Assembly (NCBI GenBank): GCA_028622995.1
Contig: JAJQJQ010000059.1
Coordinates: 372,001-436,000, forward strand
Source: Panagrolaimus kolymaensis
Taxonomy: Eukaryota > Nematoda > Chromadorea > Rhabditida > Panagrolaimidae
Length of the DNA: 64,000 nucleotides
Reading direction: 5' to 3'
The translations under genes and the position numbers were made by a program. This document shows, piece by piece, positions 1 to 12,053 of the stretch. The notes beneath the pieces are model-generated. The model had not been told where the DNA came from. It saw only the letters and a list, made by a program, of their open reading frames with translations, and did no database searches. Within the stretch, counting starts at the first letter, position 1, and each line of letters starts with the position of its first letter.

Positions 1-28
1 ATCCCAAAAAATGTTAGCAAAACTTTTA

Positions 29-3000
29 TTAGTTATAATTTTTACAAATAATTTTTACCTCTTCTTGAATTTGTAATATAGAATCCATAACCATATATTG
101 TTCAAAAATAGGAGAATTTTCAGATTTTTGCCCACATGAAGCACAACAATCACATATTTGATTATTTGAATCTTGATTCCGATTATTTGTTTTTGGTTTA
201 TCAAATTCATATACATTTTTAGTATATTTTACTTTAGTGGTATCTCGATAATTTTCATCCTTTTTCTTATTAGTACAAATTAAAATTGTTGTAGGAAATT
301 CTGAAGCATCAATAATTTGTTTATGCGAAGTTTCAAGAATTGATTTTTCTTTTGAATTTGGCATTAAATATATTTTTGATGGAATAAATGATAGATTTTT
401 AAGTTTAAGGAAATTTCCAGAAATATTTATAGTCATATGCTTTCCATCAGGGATGCGCTGAAATGATTTTTGAAGTTAAAGTTTTAGTTAAAAAATGAAA
501 ACTAATAAAAAGAGAAAGGTAAGTTTTTCTGAGAAAAAAAAGGTTTTGGCTTTGTTAATTTTTTGAACCATAGTTTTTAAAAACTCCTCGAAATAAATTT
601 AAAAAGTCGGAATTACTTTTCTTTAGTTTTTTTAATCAGAAAAGGGATAAAAATTTATCGTTTTTCAATTTAAAAGGCATTTATTTTTGCTATTTAGACG
701 TAAAAAGCCTTTATTTCGTCCAACTTTTAAAATCATTATCTGCGACTACAAAAAATTTGGGAATCATAAAATACATATAAAGATTTTAATTTTTTTTGGA
801 AATTTGTTATCTTTAATTGAAAACTCATTTTTGTTTGCGAAATCAGAATGTAAAAACCGAAATAAAATTTCCTACATACCTGCTTTCCATCATTTTGAAA
901 TTTGGTATGCAAATATGGGCAAATATGGTGTAAATGGCAATCATCAACAAATAATTTCTCTATTTCAAATTTTTTTATGCAACATGGAATAAAGCCGAGA
1001 TTATTTCCACTTAAACGAAGAATAGAAAACTTTTTTGGTAGACGATTCCATAATTTTTCATGAATATTTCCATTTTCCTCGCTATCCCATTTAAAATGAT
1101 TTTTACTTAATCCCAAATATCGAAGTCGATTTAAATTTTCAAAATTTTTTGGTAAATAAGTTAATTCGTTTTTATCCAATAAAATTTGTTTAACGTTTGG
1201 AAGAATTCTGTCGATTGTTGTTGGCGAAGAAATATTTAATGATTCAACCATTAAATTTTCTAATGAAATTTCAGACATTTGAGGATCTTCGATGGAAGTT
1301 AATAAATTTTCACTTAAATCCATGACACTCAAATCTTCAGGTAAATCCTTCCATGAAATAAATTTTAATTTATTTTTTGATATACAAAGTTTATCAAGAT
1401 CAGGAAGTTGATCTTTTAGTTTGCTGGTATCAAAATATTCCAATTTATTTTCAGATAAATTAAGGGTAAATAAATTTGGTGGCAAATTTGATGGATCAAC
1501 TCTCTAAAAAACGCATAATAAGTTTAAAAAGAGAAAATAAGTAACGCAAAACTAAGGAAAAAAATTATTTAGAATTTAATCCGCGTCATTGGCTGCCTAT
1601 TGGTGAGGGTTAAGGCTAGTCAGAACCTAACAAAATAGATTTAATTGATAAAAAAATTTGGAGGAAAATGAGTTCATTTTCTTGAGTTTTCTTTGACCTT
1701 CGAGACTTAAAAAATTAGTTAGGCGAATTACGAAACCAAATATAAAAAATTTATTTTTGGGGTTTTTTCTTCAGTTTTAAAAACAAAAAAATTTCGGAAC
1801 TTGAAGTTACAAAATTATTTTTTTTAATATTTTTTAGCACCTTTTGTAGACATTCTCTACCATAATTTTTAGTTAACGAATTTAAAAAAACATACCTGTA
1901 ATTTCAAATTAACAACGCTCAACACAAATAATTTTTCTTTATCTTTTAATTCAATATCATTCACTGTTTTTCCACCACCTTTGACATTTATTACTTGAAT
2001 TTTTGGGGAGAAACTTTTCCAAGAAATATACTAAAAAAAATTTTTTTATATAAATGAAAGTTTATTTTTTTTATTAAAAATTAACTAACTTCAAGTTGGT
2101 CACTGCTTGCTTGAAATTCTTTTAATAAAATAAGCATTTCAATTTCTGCTGGAATTTGAGTTATATTTGTTCCATCAAGTTCAAGCTTTTCAATATTTGA
2201 AGGTAAATAATTCCATGGAAGAATGGATAAATTTTTATTATTATTTAAATTTAAACCTTTTAATTTAATTATTTTTGAAATTTTATCAGAAATAAATGTG
2301 ATATCATTATTTGGAAATTCCAGCCATCCTTCAAAAGAAGATAAAAATTCAAAAAATTCATCATTTAATCCGGTAATTTTGCAATTATCAAGTACCATAA
2401 AAGAAATAGTTTGAAAATTCATTCTTTTCAAAATTGGATGCACAAATGTTTTAGATAAAAATAAATCCACATTTTTTAAATGAACATTCGTAAGCTTTTG
2501 AAAATCAAAATCGTTAAAGCGTTTTAGAAATTCATCATCATCAAATTTTATTTTTTCACTATCCTTTTCATTATTTAATTTTGGTGATGAAACTAAAAAA
2601 GTACAATAAATTTCCCGAAAATAAATATTAAATAACAAACAAAAAAATGCAAAATGAAACTTACTTTTTTCCCAAATAAGTTTGGTACAATCACGAAATT
2701 CATTTGTCTTGGAATATAATGAACTCCGAGGATTTTTGACATACCCTTAAAAAAAGCTTTATTATTATTTTTTATTTTTAAATCTCCATCTCTTAATCTT
2801 CAATTACCATCACTCGGCCTCTGCCACGCCTCAATTAAAATTAATGTCAACTTTATTTTGAATCCATCTTTTCTGAAACATTCGAAAAACTTTTAAAAAC
2901 TTACAATGCGATTCTTTTTGTTCAAGTAAACATTCGGCTTTTTGATTGAATCGACAAATAACATTTTTATTTGTTATAGTATCCTTAAAATTTAATGGAA

Positions 3001-3920
3001 CATTTTTGTATTGCCCCGTCGCAGGATTACATAATAAATCGATGGCACTTTGAAAATTACGTATTTTATCTTGTAAAGGTTTAATTTCAGTGGTATTTGG
3101 CAATTTCAATAATGGAAGTTGCTCAAAAGCTTCTTCTTGAATGCTATCCATCAATAAATCCGGATTCTTGGTTACTAAAAAATTTGAATAAAATAAATAT
3201 AAAAAATGGATAAAACAAACTTTCAGAATTACAAAAATTTTGAATTTCTTTCCCAAAATTATTATATGCTAATTCTGCTTCAGGTGTTATAAGGCCTTTA
3301 TCGGAAGTATTTTTAATCTAAAATCTTTTAATATAAATGTTTTTTTTATTCATAGTTAATTACTTACACATCGAATCTTAATTTTTATATCATAATCAAC
3401 CTGATCACTCGAAATTTCATTAGGCCATAGTTTTGAAGTGGATAGGAAAAATTCATCAATATATTCTTTATCATTTTCAGGTTTATTTTTTAATGGTTTT
3501 ACAGCTCCTCTCTAAAAAAATAAACTAACATAACAAAACTAAAAATATGCTAAAATTAAAAAGAGGCGAGAAAAATTTTGATTTCAAAGCAAAAAAGTTT
3601 GATTTTTTAATAACAAAAAAACCTACGATCATTTTAAAAGTTAATAATTTTGTATTTGTTTGATAAACTTTCATAACATAAATTTTTTTTGGATGCTCAT
3701 TCTCATGAAATTCCACTTCTTCATGACCTATGCAAATTTCAGTTAATTTATAAGCTGAAGAATTGGGGTTGGAAAAGAATTTGGTAAGATTTGAAGGAGT
3801 TAAAGAAGCATTAATTGTATTTAAACATAATTCATCCGAGCCTTTTTCATATGGAATTGGAATAATTAAAGGTGGTTGTATTGGAATTTTGGTAATACTT
3901 GATAAACAATACATACGCAT
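29..3920 (-). CDS. Leucine-rich-repeat protein, nine exons
   Basis: The product is about 858 aa from exons 3627-3920, 3368-3511, 3221-3317, 2905-3174, 2665-2745, 2090-2592, 1896-2030, 880-1503 and 29-457; all splice phases agree. The start at 3920 (MRMYCLSS) opens the first exon. Residues 1 to about 350 resemble nothing I recognise. The middle and C-terminal parts hold irregular leucine-rich repeats, for example LFTLNLSENKLEYF, LSVMDLSENLLTSI, LRYLGLSKNHF and FSILRLSGNNLGFIP. The last exon ends in a cysteine cluster (CDCCASC). There is no signal peptide or membrane span, so the protein is probably intracellular and its LRRs are likely a protein-binding surface. The intron between 1503 and 1896 is unusually long for this gene (about 390 nt). 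The exact function is unknown. Confidence 0.75.
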
Positions 3921-5013
3921 TTTTTTTGTAAAAATATTATAGATTTTTTATTCCTTTAAAATTAATAAAAACAAAAAATATTGATCATGGAAAAACGTTT
4001 TTTCAGTTGTTATTTTTCAATCAAAGAAAAAAGATTGCACCAAAAAAAAGACAAAGCAAAGGCAAAAGTCCGAAATAGAAAAAAGCAAAAAAAAGCAACA
4101 AAAAAGTCAGCAGAATCGATAAATAAATGTCGTGTACTTCGATCGTTTTCTTTTTAACTTTTTTTTAATGCAACGTAAATTAAAAAAAAGACCAAATAAA
4201 TAAAAATGTTGACTAAACTAGAAAATACGTTTGTTGTTGCTCCAAACAAAATCAAATGCTATCTTTTCTTCCTTTTGCTTTAGCGACTTTTTTTAATTGC
4301 ATTGATGATTCATCCTTTTTTTTCTTTTTTAGCGGTGAAATTTTTAGTTCGAACTGAACTTTATTTTAAAAAAATAAGTTTTTATATATGTCCAGAAATC
4401 TTTCTTTTTTCATTGCCATTGTAAAAAAATACTTGAAAAAAAGTTGCATTATTATTTTGAAATTTTTTACATTAAATTTACTTTTGTTTTGTTTTTCCTC
4501 CTTGTATTTTTGTTAGTTTATAACAAATAAAGTTTTTCATGAAAAAAAAGAAAGCTTACATACAACCATTAAATTTTGAAATTTCCAAATATCAACAAAG
4601 AGAGCAAGCAACTTCACATAAATAAATTTTTGACTTAAAAACTGTCACACACAATCCCGAAAGAAAAAAGAAAGATTTCCAGCTGCGCACATGCGTCATC
4701 TTTGCCATGCCTTTTTCATTTTTTTTTGAGCAGAGTTGCAAATTCTCAAGGGACAATACATAGTTTATTTTTGGCACACATTTTTCTAAAAATAGCATTT
4801 TCTTATTTCTTTTTCTTTTTTTCTTTAGTTCATTCTTTCTTGGAGCTACCATTTTTCTTTTCTTGTCCAACTTTCAACTGAAAAAGCATTTTTGTCCTTC
4901 AAAGCCGACTAAAATCTTACTAGTTTTAATAATTTTTCCTTATATCTTTAAATTTTCTGATATTTTTATTTTCATACTTTAATTTTTTGATTTTTTAAAA
5001 GTTTATTTTAATA
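3921..5013. other. Intergenic, promoter side of two divergent genes
   Basis: The stretch lies between the divergent LRR gene and the membrane-protein array. It is AT-rich with many A and T runs and holds no convincing coding exon. The short open frame at 4592-4870 (-) is low-complexity Lys-rich sequence. A phrase near 4105 (AAAAAGTCAGCAGAATCG) recurs near 46320 in the decayed repeat array. Confidence 0.6.
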
Positions 5014-5993
5014 ATGACTGAAAAAATTCAAACTTTAAAAGTTGGTGAAAAGCTGTTGATTAAAAAGGAAAAAGCCTTTATTATCGATTTTAAATTTGTC
5101 AAAAAAGAAATAATTCAAACCAATGCGGAATTTGTAGAACGCTTTTCTAAATATTTAAAGGTTTGATACATTTTAAACTTTGAAAAATAAATACTTTTGG
5201 ATATGCAAATTTTATAGAAATCAAGTTTATATCGATTTAAGCATTTTTATTTTGGCTTTATTGTAACGATTTTGCTTATAATTGGTGGAATATGGTATAT
5301 CAAGAATGATAATAAAAAGATAAAAGGATTATTATTATATAATGATTTCATTAAATTGGAAAATGATTTGGAACAAACCAAAATTGTAAGTAAATTTATA
5401 GTCGGTATTTAAGCTGCGGCACAAGGACTCATGAGGTTTGTGAATGAACGATCTAAAATTTTTTTTTCAGGAACTTAAAGTGTTAAATGACACCACTTTC
5501 TTTCACCACTTTCTTTCACCCTTTTTTAAATATCACTGATAAATTATCAAAAACAAGCGAAAAGTATGAAAATTTAAATCAAAAATATTCCCATCAAGAA
5601 TCACTCAGGGCTCCACAAAGTGCAAAAGCATTTGTGCTTTTTTGTTTTGTCTTTCATATAATTTTATTTATTTGGATTGGATGTTTTCTTTGGGAATTTA
5701 AATATTATTGGAAATTAAAATATCTATATTATTTTTTTAACCTTCATACTTTATTAAGAACTTATGGAAAATTTATTTCAATGCATATTAATAAAACTAA
5801 ACCTTATGGAGCTATTGCAATTGGAATATATAACTTTGTTGGATTCACAGTATTTTTTTCTTGTATCTTTCGTGAAAGTACATTCGTAGATGAAGGTCCT
5901 TTTACAGCGTGTAAAAATCTTAAAGAACCCCTAAATGGAAACGGAATTGAAAAATATGTTTATTTGGAAAAAATAATTAAAAACTATCAAATG
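5014..5993 (+). pseudogene. Array member A: multi-pass membrane protein, broken
   Basis: First of six tandem paralogues. Exons are 5014-5160, 5218-5385 and 5471-5993. It shows the family marks: a Lys-rich N-terminus, TM1 in exon 2, an LNDT phrase opening exon 3, two more spans, and a TACKNL phrase matching the PACG loop of its siblings. Two lesions are visible. A tandem 13-bp duplication (5491-5516) shifts the frame and gives an early stop; removing one copy makes exon 3 a multiple of three (510 nt) and restores family alignment. The family's last exon (ITQEI...ENP.CDS...FETCK) is missing; after the donor at 5994 comes a transposon-end fragment instead. It also lacks the intron that separates exons 3 and 4 in its siblings. 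It is probably a pseudogene, unless the duplication is an assembly error. Confidence 0.7.
5491..5516 (+). repeat. Frame-breaking 13-bp tandem duplication
   Basis: CACCACTTTCTTT occurs twice head to tail (5491-5503 and 5504-5516) in exon 3 of array member A. Thirteen is not a multiple of three, so the reading frame is lost. Confidence 0.9.
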
Positions 5994-6043
5994 GTAAAAA
6001 AAAAATAGAAATTAGAAAAAATTAATTTATTTGATTTGTATAA

Positions 6044-6170
6044 AAGCCATTTTTTCTAAAAAACGCACTTGGTTTGGGATTTCAAAAAAAAATAAATTTC
6101 GCAAATTGACTTTTCTTTGACTACCCTTAGGTTTTCGAGGTCGCTGATCACGAATCTGACCTTATTTTAA
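6044..6170 (+). mobile_element. Fragment of the TTAA transposon's terminal inverted repeat
   Basis: It begins AAGCCATTTTTT, then AACGCACTT, and contains GGTCGCTGATCACGAATCTG, the same order of motifs as the outer end of the 0.9-kb terminal repeats at 33481 and 41193. Only about 127 bp remains, with several mismatches. It lies exactly where the last exon of array member A should be and ends 17 bp before the ATG of member B. Confidence 0.8.
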
Positions 6171-6187
6171 CTCGGCATTCATAAAAA

Positions 6188-7569
6188 ATGGTGCAAAAAG
6201 TTTTCACAATTGAAAACGAAAATTTAATTAAAAAACAAGATTTGCGGTTGATTTTGAGCATTCCAATCCCATTCTTCCAACAACCAAAAATATTCATTTA
6301 AATTTGAAAAACTCTCAAACAAAGGTAAAACGTTTTTTTACTTTCGATTTTTAAAATTTTTTCATTTTTTTTCTTAGAAATTTCGGTTATCACGATTCAA
6401 ACATTTTATTATTGGAATTGGTATTATTTTTTTGCTTTATCATGGAGATTTTTTCTATAAATATTATTATGAGAATTTGACGACAAGCCACCGGCAAATT
6501 TTATCTCGTTGTAAATTTGATCAACTTGAAGCTAAATGGGAAATTAATGAAGTAGTAAGTTTCTCGAAAAAAAGTTTTGATTTTATTTTTATATAAATTT
6601 TTTTTTCTTGACTCTGAAAACCTTAAATGAAATAGAGACAATCATCGGCGGTGGTAATTTTTGCAAAATAAATGAAACTTTAATTTCCCAAACCAAGAAT
6701 ATGAAAACAAATTTGAGTGAAGAATATTTTCTTCAAAAATCTCATCGAGATTTTTTTTTAAATTATTCAATTTTCTTTGCGTTTCCCTTTTGTGGAATTT
6801 TGATTTGGATGTTTTGTATGGAACTTACCCATCCCAGTAAATGGTTATTGACGAAGCTTTACGATGGCGAAGAAATTCCTGAAATCAAGGTAAAACTTAA
6901 TTAACAAATTAGAAACTTTTAAGTTTATTTTTTCAGTCAAAAAATTACTTTTATGCCTCATTTCTTTTATATATTCATTACCCTATGGAATTAAGCGGAC
7001 GAAAACAAAAGATATATGGAATAATTATTCCTTTGCTTATAACAGCTCTTGATTTAACAGCGATGAGTTTAATATTTTTTGGTGAAGAAAATGGAAATTT
7101 TGGTCTTTTTCCTGCTTGTGGACAAAATCTTCAAAATTCTATTCCATCAAATGGAATATTAGATTTTAATATTTATAAAACAACAAACGTCCAAAAAGTT
7201 ATAAATCGATTCCAAACTGTAAGTTTTTTTAAATAAAATAATTAATAAACAAAAAACTTTGAATTTTTTCTTTTTTAGGAAATTAACGTAACTCAACAAA
7301 TTATGACGGAAAATCCTTTTTGCCGCTCAATATTAATTTTGGCTGAAAAATTAAATAATGCAATGAAAAAATTAAATGAATTTGAAACTTGCAAAAAATT
7401 AAAATTATTAAAAAATCAAATCATCGTCGCTGTCAATTTAATCCTTTTTTCAGTTAACTTTGCAGTGATTTTAAACCTTCGAAAACATTTGAATTTTGTG
7501 GATAAACTTGCTGTTTTCTTTTTGGTTTGGAGCGAAATTACCTTTTTAGGTGGAGTTCGGTTTTATTAA
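6188..7569 (+). pseudogene. Array member B: multi-pass membrane protein, broken
   Basis: Five family exons are recognisable: 6188-6324, TM1 exon near 6378-6555, about 6611-6892, about 6937-7218 and 7279-7569. Exon 1 is 137 nt against 138 nt in members C and D; one T is missing in the GATTTT run near 6241, so the frame is lost after KKQD. The acceptor of exon 3 reads CTTG (6607-6610) where C and D have CTAG, so the splice site is gone. Exons 3-5 otherwise stay open and close to the siblings (ELTHPSKWLLTKLYDGEE, PACGQNLQNSIP, FETCKKLKLL, stop after GVRFY). Two independent lesions make a pseudogene likely, though a homopolymer sequencing error could explain the first. Confidence 0.75.
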
Positions 7570-8265
7570 TAATTAATTATACTTACTTTTTTTATTATCG
7601 TATTTTTTTGTCGATTTGAGCTATTTTATTATTATTAATTACACTTTTTTTTAACATCTCTTTATTATATTTTATAGATTTTTTTAAATTTTTTGTTTCT
7701 TAAAAATAAAATTTGTTTTTTTATTCGCTTACAATAAAACAACTATTTTTTAAAGATAATAAAAAATATTATATTTTGAATTTTTGTAGTCGAATTTGGG
7801 TTACAGTAATCAATCTATCAAATTTGTTTTGGATTAGTTATGTCAATGTGCCGAAAAATAATGTAACTTAAAAATGATCTTTTTTAAATTGTTTTTATTT
7901 ATGTTAATGAATGTACTCATAAACCGACTTTTTCTGCACCTTGCGGAGGTGTGAAAAAAATAAGAAAAACGAAAAAATATATTTGATTTCTCTAACCGCC
8001 ATGAGTGCACCAAAAACAAAAAATTTAACCGCGCTATGAACGACCATTCCTGCAACAAATGACCAACACAGCCAAAAAAAAATGAGCCATCAATGCACAC
8101 AGTTTTTTTTGTGGCAGAGGTCGACCAAACTTTGTCTTCGTTCATGCATTGTTATTTTTAGTTTTTCTATCAAAAACGGTTTTTTGGCGCTCAAAATTAA
8201 TTGTGTTTTTATTTTCTTGCATTTTTATCATTTTCGAGAACCATCAACTTCGGCATTCATAAAAA
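7570..8265. other. Intergenic spacer with a motif shared by siblings
   Basis: No coding exon is seen. The spacer holds T-rich 3' sequence of member B and then the upstream region of member C. TTTTTGGCGCTCAA (8181-8194) recurs upstream of member D. TCGGCATTCATAAAAAATG spans the start of C and is almost the same before B. Confidence 0.55.
8181..8194 (+). promoter_or_regulatory. Shared upstream motif TTTTTGGCGCTCAA (member C)
   Basis: The same 14-mer lies 71 nt before the ATG of member D (10108-10121) and 72 nt before the ATG of member C. Equal spacing suggests a promoter element, but plain duplication of the flank is also possible. A reverse copy of its core (AGCGCCAAA) occurs near 47288. Confidence 0.4.
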
Positions 8266-9633
8266 ATGCCACAAAAAATTTTCACTATCGAAAATGAAAA
8301 TTTGATTAAAAAGCAAGATTTTCAAGTTGATTTTGAGCATTCCAATCCCATTCTTCCAACAACCAAAAATATTCATTTAAATTTGAAAAACTCTCAAACG
8401 AAAGTAATACTTCACCTTTTTCTTTGTATTTTAATACCAATTCTTTTCCAGTGCTCAACTTTTTCTCGATACAAACACTTTATTATTGGATTTGGTATTA
8501 TTTTTTTCCTACTTCTTGGGAATTTTTGCTATAAATCATATTATGAAAATTTGACAAGCCGCCGACTTTTAACTCGATATAAATTTTATTTGCTGGAAGC
8601 TGAATGGGGAATATACCAAGTAGTAAGTATCGAAGAAAGAAAATGTTTTCCTTATTTAATATTAATATTTTTCTAGGCACTCAAAACCATTAATGAAATT
8701 GCAGCAAATGGCGGGCCGCTTTTGAAAATAAATAAAAACTTAAAAGTCGAAATCAAAAATATGAATGCAAATTTGAATGAAGAATATTTTTTTCAAAAGC
8801 CTCATCAAAATTTTATGAATAAATTTTTCCGTTTCGCAGCTTTTATCATTAATGGCATTTTGTATTGGATGGTTTTTAAGGAACTTACACATCACAAAAA
8901 ATGGTTATTGTCTAAACTTTACGACGGTGAAGAAATCCCTGAAATCAAGGTAAAATTAAAAATGTTATCGACAAATTTGACACAATAAACCCTTTTTAGT
9001 CAAAAAATTTATTTTATGCCACTTATCTTTTATATTTAAAGTATCCAGCAGAGATAAGAAAGCGAAAACCAAATCTCTATGAAAAGTATTGTACTCGGGT
9101 AATATTTGCCCTAAGTTTAACAGTGATTTCTTTAACTGTTTTTGCTGAGGATACTCCATTTGACTCTGGTTTTTTCCGAGCTTGCCAACAAAATCTACAG
9201 AATTCGAATTTTAAGCCATCAAAAGGTTTATTTGGTTTTGACATTTATGAATCATCAAAAATTCAAAAAGTTATTCATGGCTATCAAACTGTAAAAATTT
9301 AAATTCAGGAATTTCTTTTTTGAATACTAAAAAAAATTATAGGAAATTAAAATAACTCAAGAAATTATTTCTGAAAATCCAATTTGTGATTCCAAAAAAA
9401 TTTTGTCAGAAAAATTAAATTATGCCAAAACAAATTTAAATAAATTTGAAACTTGCAAAAAATTAAAACTCTTAAAAAATCAAATCATCGTCGCTATCGA
9501 TTTAATCCTATTTTCAACATTCTTTGCCGTGATTTTTACTCTTCGACGACATTTAAATTTAATGGATAAATTTTGTCTTTTTGTTTTTGTTATGGGTGAA
9601 ATTATATTTTTAAATGTAATTCGTTTTTATTAA
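8266..9633 (+). CDS. Array member C: multi-pass membrane protein, intact
   Basis: The product is 387 aa from exons 8266-8403, 8452-8622, 8677-8949, 9000-9290 and 9343-9633. All introns are phase 0 and about 50 nt long. Order of parts: a charged cytoplasmic-looking N-terminus (MPQKIFTIENEN), TM1 in exon 2, an Asn/Lys-rich loop that may coil, TM2 in exon 3, a conserved ELTHHKKWLLSKLYDGEE loop, TM3 in exon 4, then an extracellular-looking loop with conserved cysteines (RACQ, ENPICDS, FETCK), and two final hydrophobic stretches in exon 5. I do not recognise the family. Conserved cysteines between the spans suggest disulfides in an outer loop, as in channel or receptor-like proteins. It is one of the intact copies and serves as the family reference. 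Confidence 0.8.
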
Positions 9634-10191
9634 CTTTTATTTTTCTTTGTATCTATTTTTATGTCTTTTTTTAAAAATAAATATAGTAAAACAAAGAAAA
9701 CTTTTTAATAATATAAAAAAGGGCCAAGTTTGGCAGGAAAAATTCAACATAAAAATGACTTTTTAATTTCTTTTTAAAATTATTATGGGTTAATTTTATT
9801 TTGATGTTTACTTAGTTATAATGGATGTAATCAAAAACCTGACTTTTGAAGCACTTTATGAAATGTGCCAAAAAAAGAGAAAGGTATCTTGTTAAAATAA
9901 ATGTAGGTTCAACGGTGGAGACGAGACAGACAAAAAAAATTGTCGGCACATTTAATGAACGACATCTGCTACACAGTGAGTGAAGCAGCTGATGATGAAC
10001 TTTGGAGAAAAAGTGGCATCGAACAAACAAGACTCATTTTTTTTTGTTTTTGGAAAAAATGGATAAACAACTTTGGACATTCTTTGCTTTTGCTAATAAA
10101 GCAAAAATTTTTGGCGCTCAACATTGATTAATATTTTTTTATATTTCTGTCATTATTGTAGCTCTTCAAATTTGGTAATCTTTTGTTTAAA
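9634..10191. other. Intergenic spacer, duplicated upstream region
   Basis: No coding exon is seen. It resembles the spacer before member C in several places, including TTTTTGGCGCTCAA at 10108-10121. Confidence 0.5.
10108..10121 (+). promoter_or_regulatory. Shared upstream motif TTTTTGGCGCTCAA (member D)
   Basis: Identical 14-mer to 8181-8194, at nearly the same distance from the ATG. Confidence 0.4.
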
Positions 10192-11588
10192 ATGCCGCAG
10201 AAAATTTTTACCATCGAAAGTGAAAATTTAATTAAAAAGCAAGATTTTGCGGTGGATTTTGAGCATTCCAATCCCATTCTTCCAACAACTAAAAATGTTC
10301 ATTTAAAATTAGAAAAACCTAAAACAAAGGTAATAATTTTTTAACTTTCATTTTTAATATTCAAATTTTTTCATTTTTTTTCTTCTTCAGAAATTTCGAT
10401 TATCACGATTCAACCATTTTATTATTGGGATTCCGATTTTTTTCTTTCTATTTCTTGTAGAATATGGTTATGAAGCTTATTTTAATCAAAACACTAAAGG
10501 AAAAATTTTATCCCAAGAAAAATTCTACCAGCTAGAAGCAGAATGGAAAATAAGCGAAGGAGTGAGTTTTTCGATATGCAAAAAAACTTTTCATCATTTT
10601 ATTATATATTATTTTCTAGGCTTTCAATACCATTAATGAAATTGAAGCAAATGGTGGCCCTATTTGCAAAATCAAAGAAACCCTAACCTCGAAAATCAAA
10701 AAAATGAATGCAAATTTGAGTGAAGAGTATTTCCTTCAAAAACCTCATCAAGATTTTCTAAAACAATTTTCCATTTTCACAGCTTTCGTCATAAATGGGA
10801 TTTTATTTTGGATGGGTTTTATGGAACTTACACATCACCAAAAATGGTTATTGACAAAGCTTTATGAAGGAGAAAAAATCCCAGAAGTTAAAGTAAGTAA
10901 GCATCCACCAAAAATTGTAATAATTTAAATATTTTTTATATATTGTATTTTTTAGTCAAAAAATTATTTTGTCTCTGCTTTTTTGCTATACATTAAATAT
11001 CCAAATGAAATATATATGAGAAAACGAAAAATTTATGGAAATATTATTACTTTAATGTCGCTGGCTCTCGGATGTACAGTGTATTTTTCAAATGTTTTTG
11101 TTGAAGATTCTTCTCCCGTTAATTTTGGTTTTTTTCCTGCATGTGGACGCGACCTTCAAAACTCCATTCCTTCCAGTGGAACATTTTTTAATATGCGTGA
11201 AAACGCTAATTTAGAAAATATTATCGTGCGATATCAAACGGTAAAAATTTCAAATAAAATAAAATTAGTAAATTAATTTTGTAATTTTTTTTAGGAAATC
11301 AATTTAACTCAAGAAATAATGGCTGAAAATCAAATTTGTGATTCAATTTTAATTTTGACCGAAAAATTAAATAATGCAATGAAAAATATAAATGAGTTTG
11401 AAACTTGCAAAAAATTAAAACTCTTGAAAAATCAAATTATTGTCGCAGTCAATTTAATCCTTTTTTCAATCAACTTTGCAGTGATTTTTAACCTTCGAAA
11501 ACATTTGAGTTTTATGGATAAATTTGGTGTTTTCATTTTTGTTATGGGTGAAATCGTCTTTTTAAATGGAACTTGTTTTTATCATTAA
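10192..11588 (+). CDS. Array member D: multi-pass membrane protein, intact
   Basis: The product is 386 aa from exons 10192-10329, 10391-10561, 10620-10892, 10956-11240 and 11295-11588, all phase 0. It is the closest relative of member C, with near-identical exon 1 (MPQKIFTIE) and the same exon sizes (46, 57, 91, 95 and 97 codons). Family marks are ELTHHQKWLLTKLYEGE in the loop after TM2, PACGRDLQNSIP after TM3, and FETCKKLKLLKNQ before TM4. Exon 5 ends in two hydrophobic stretches and the stop follows FYH. The function is unknown. The close match to B and C points to recent tandem duplication. Confidence 0.8.
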
Positions 11589-12053
11589 TCATAATTATGT
11601 CATTTTTTTGTATACTATGAAATTTGCCATTTTTCAAAAAATAATAAAAATGACGTTGTTCAAAGATATTTTTAGAAGTTTTATTCTTTTTGCAAAATAA
11701 AAATAGATGAAACATTTCGTTGATTTACCGATCGACGACGATCGGCTCTTTTTGTCGATGACGTCAAAAAAACTTGCCATTGAATTTTCTTTTTCTCTGT
11801 GTGTGGTCTCCAGTGGCTTTGAACGTATCTCTGGCGCGAAACAGCCGTCATTAATAAAATGAATAAACGAAGGAAAAAAATTGGCAGCAAAAAAGATTTA
11901 CTTTTTTTTCATCCGGCAGAGATCAGACAACAACTTTTGCGTTTTCATTTTTCGTTTTTGCTTTGCTGTTTTTGTTTTTATTTTAAAAGGCTTTGATTTT
12001 CTTCATCGATTTGTGAAGTATCTTTGATCTAAAGCAAAAAAAATCTGTTCAAA
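11589..12053. other. Intergenic spacer
   Basis: No convincing gene is seen. Short open frames here are chance. The sequence just before 12054 is the upstream region of member E. Confidence 0.5.

Noticed and set aside
4592..4870. Lys-rich minus-strand frame of 92 aa
   Set aside because: Low-complexity A/T runs, no splice logic and no resemblance to anything.
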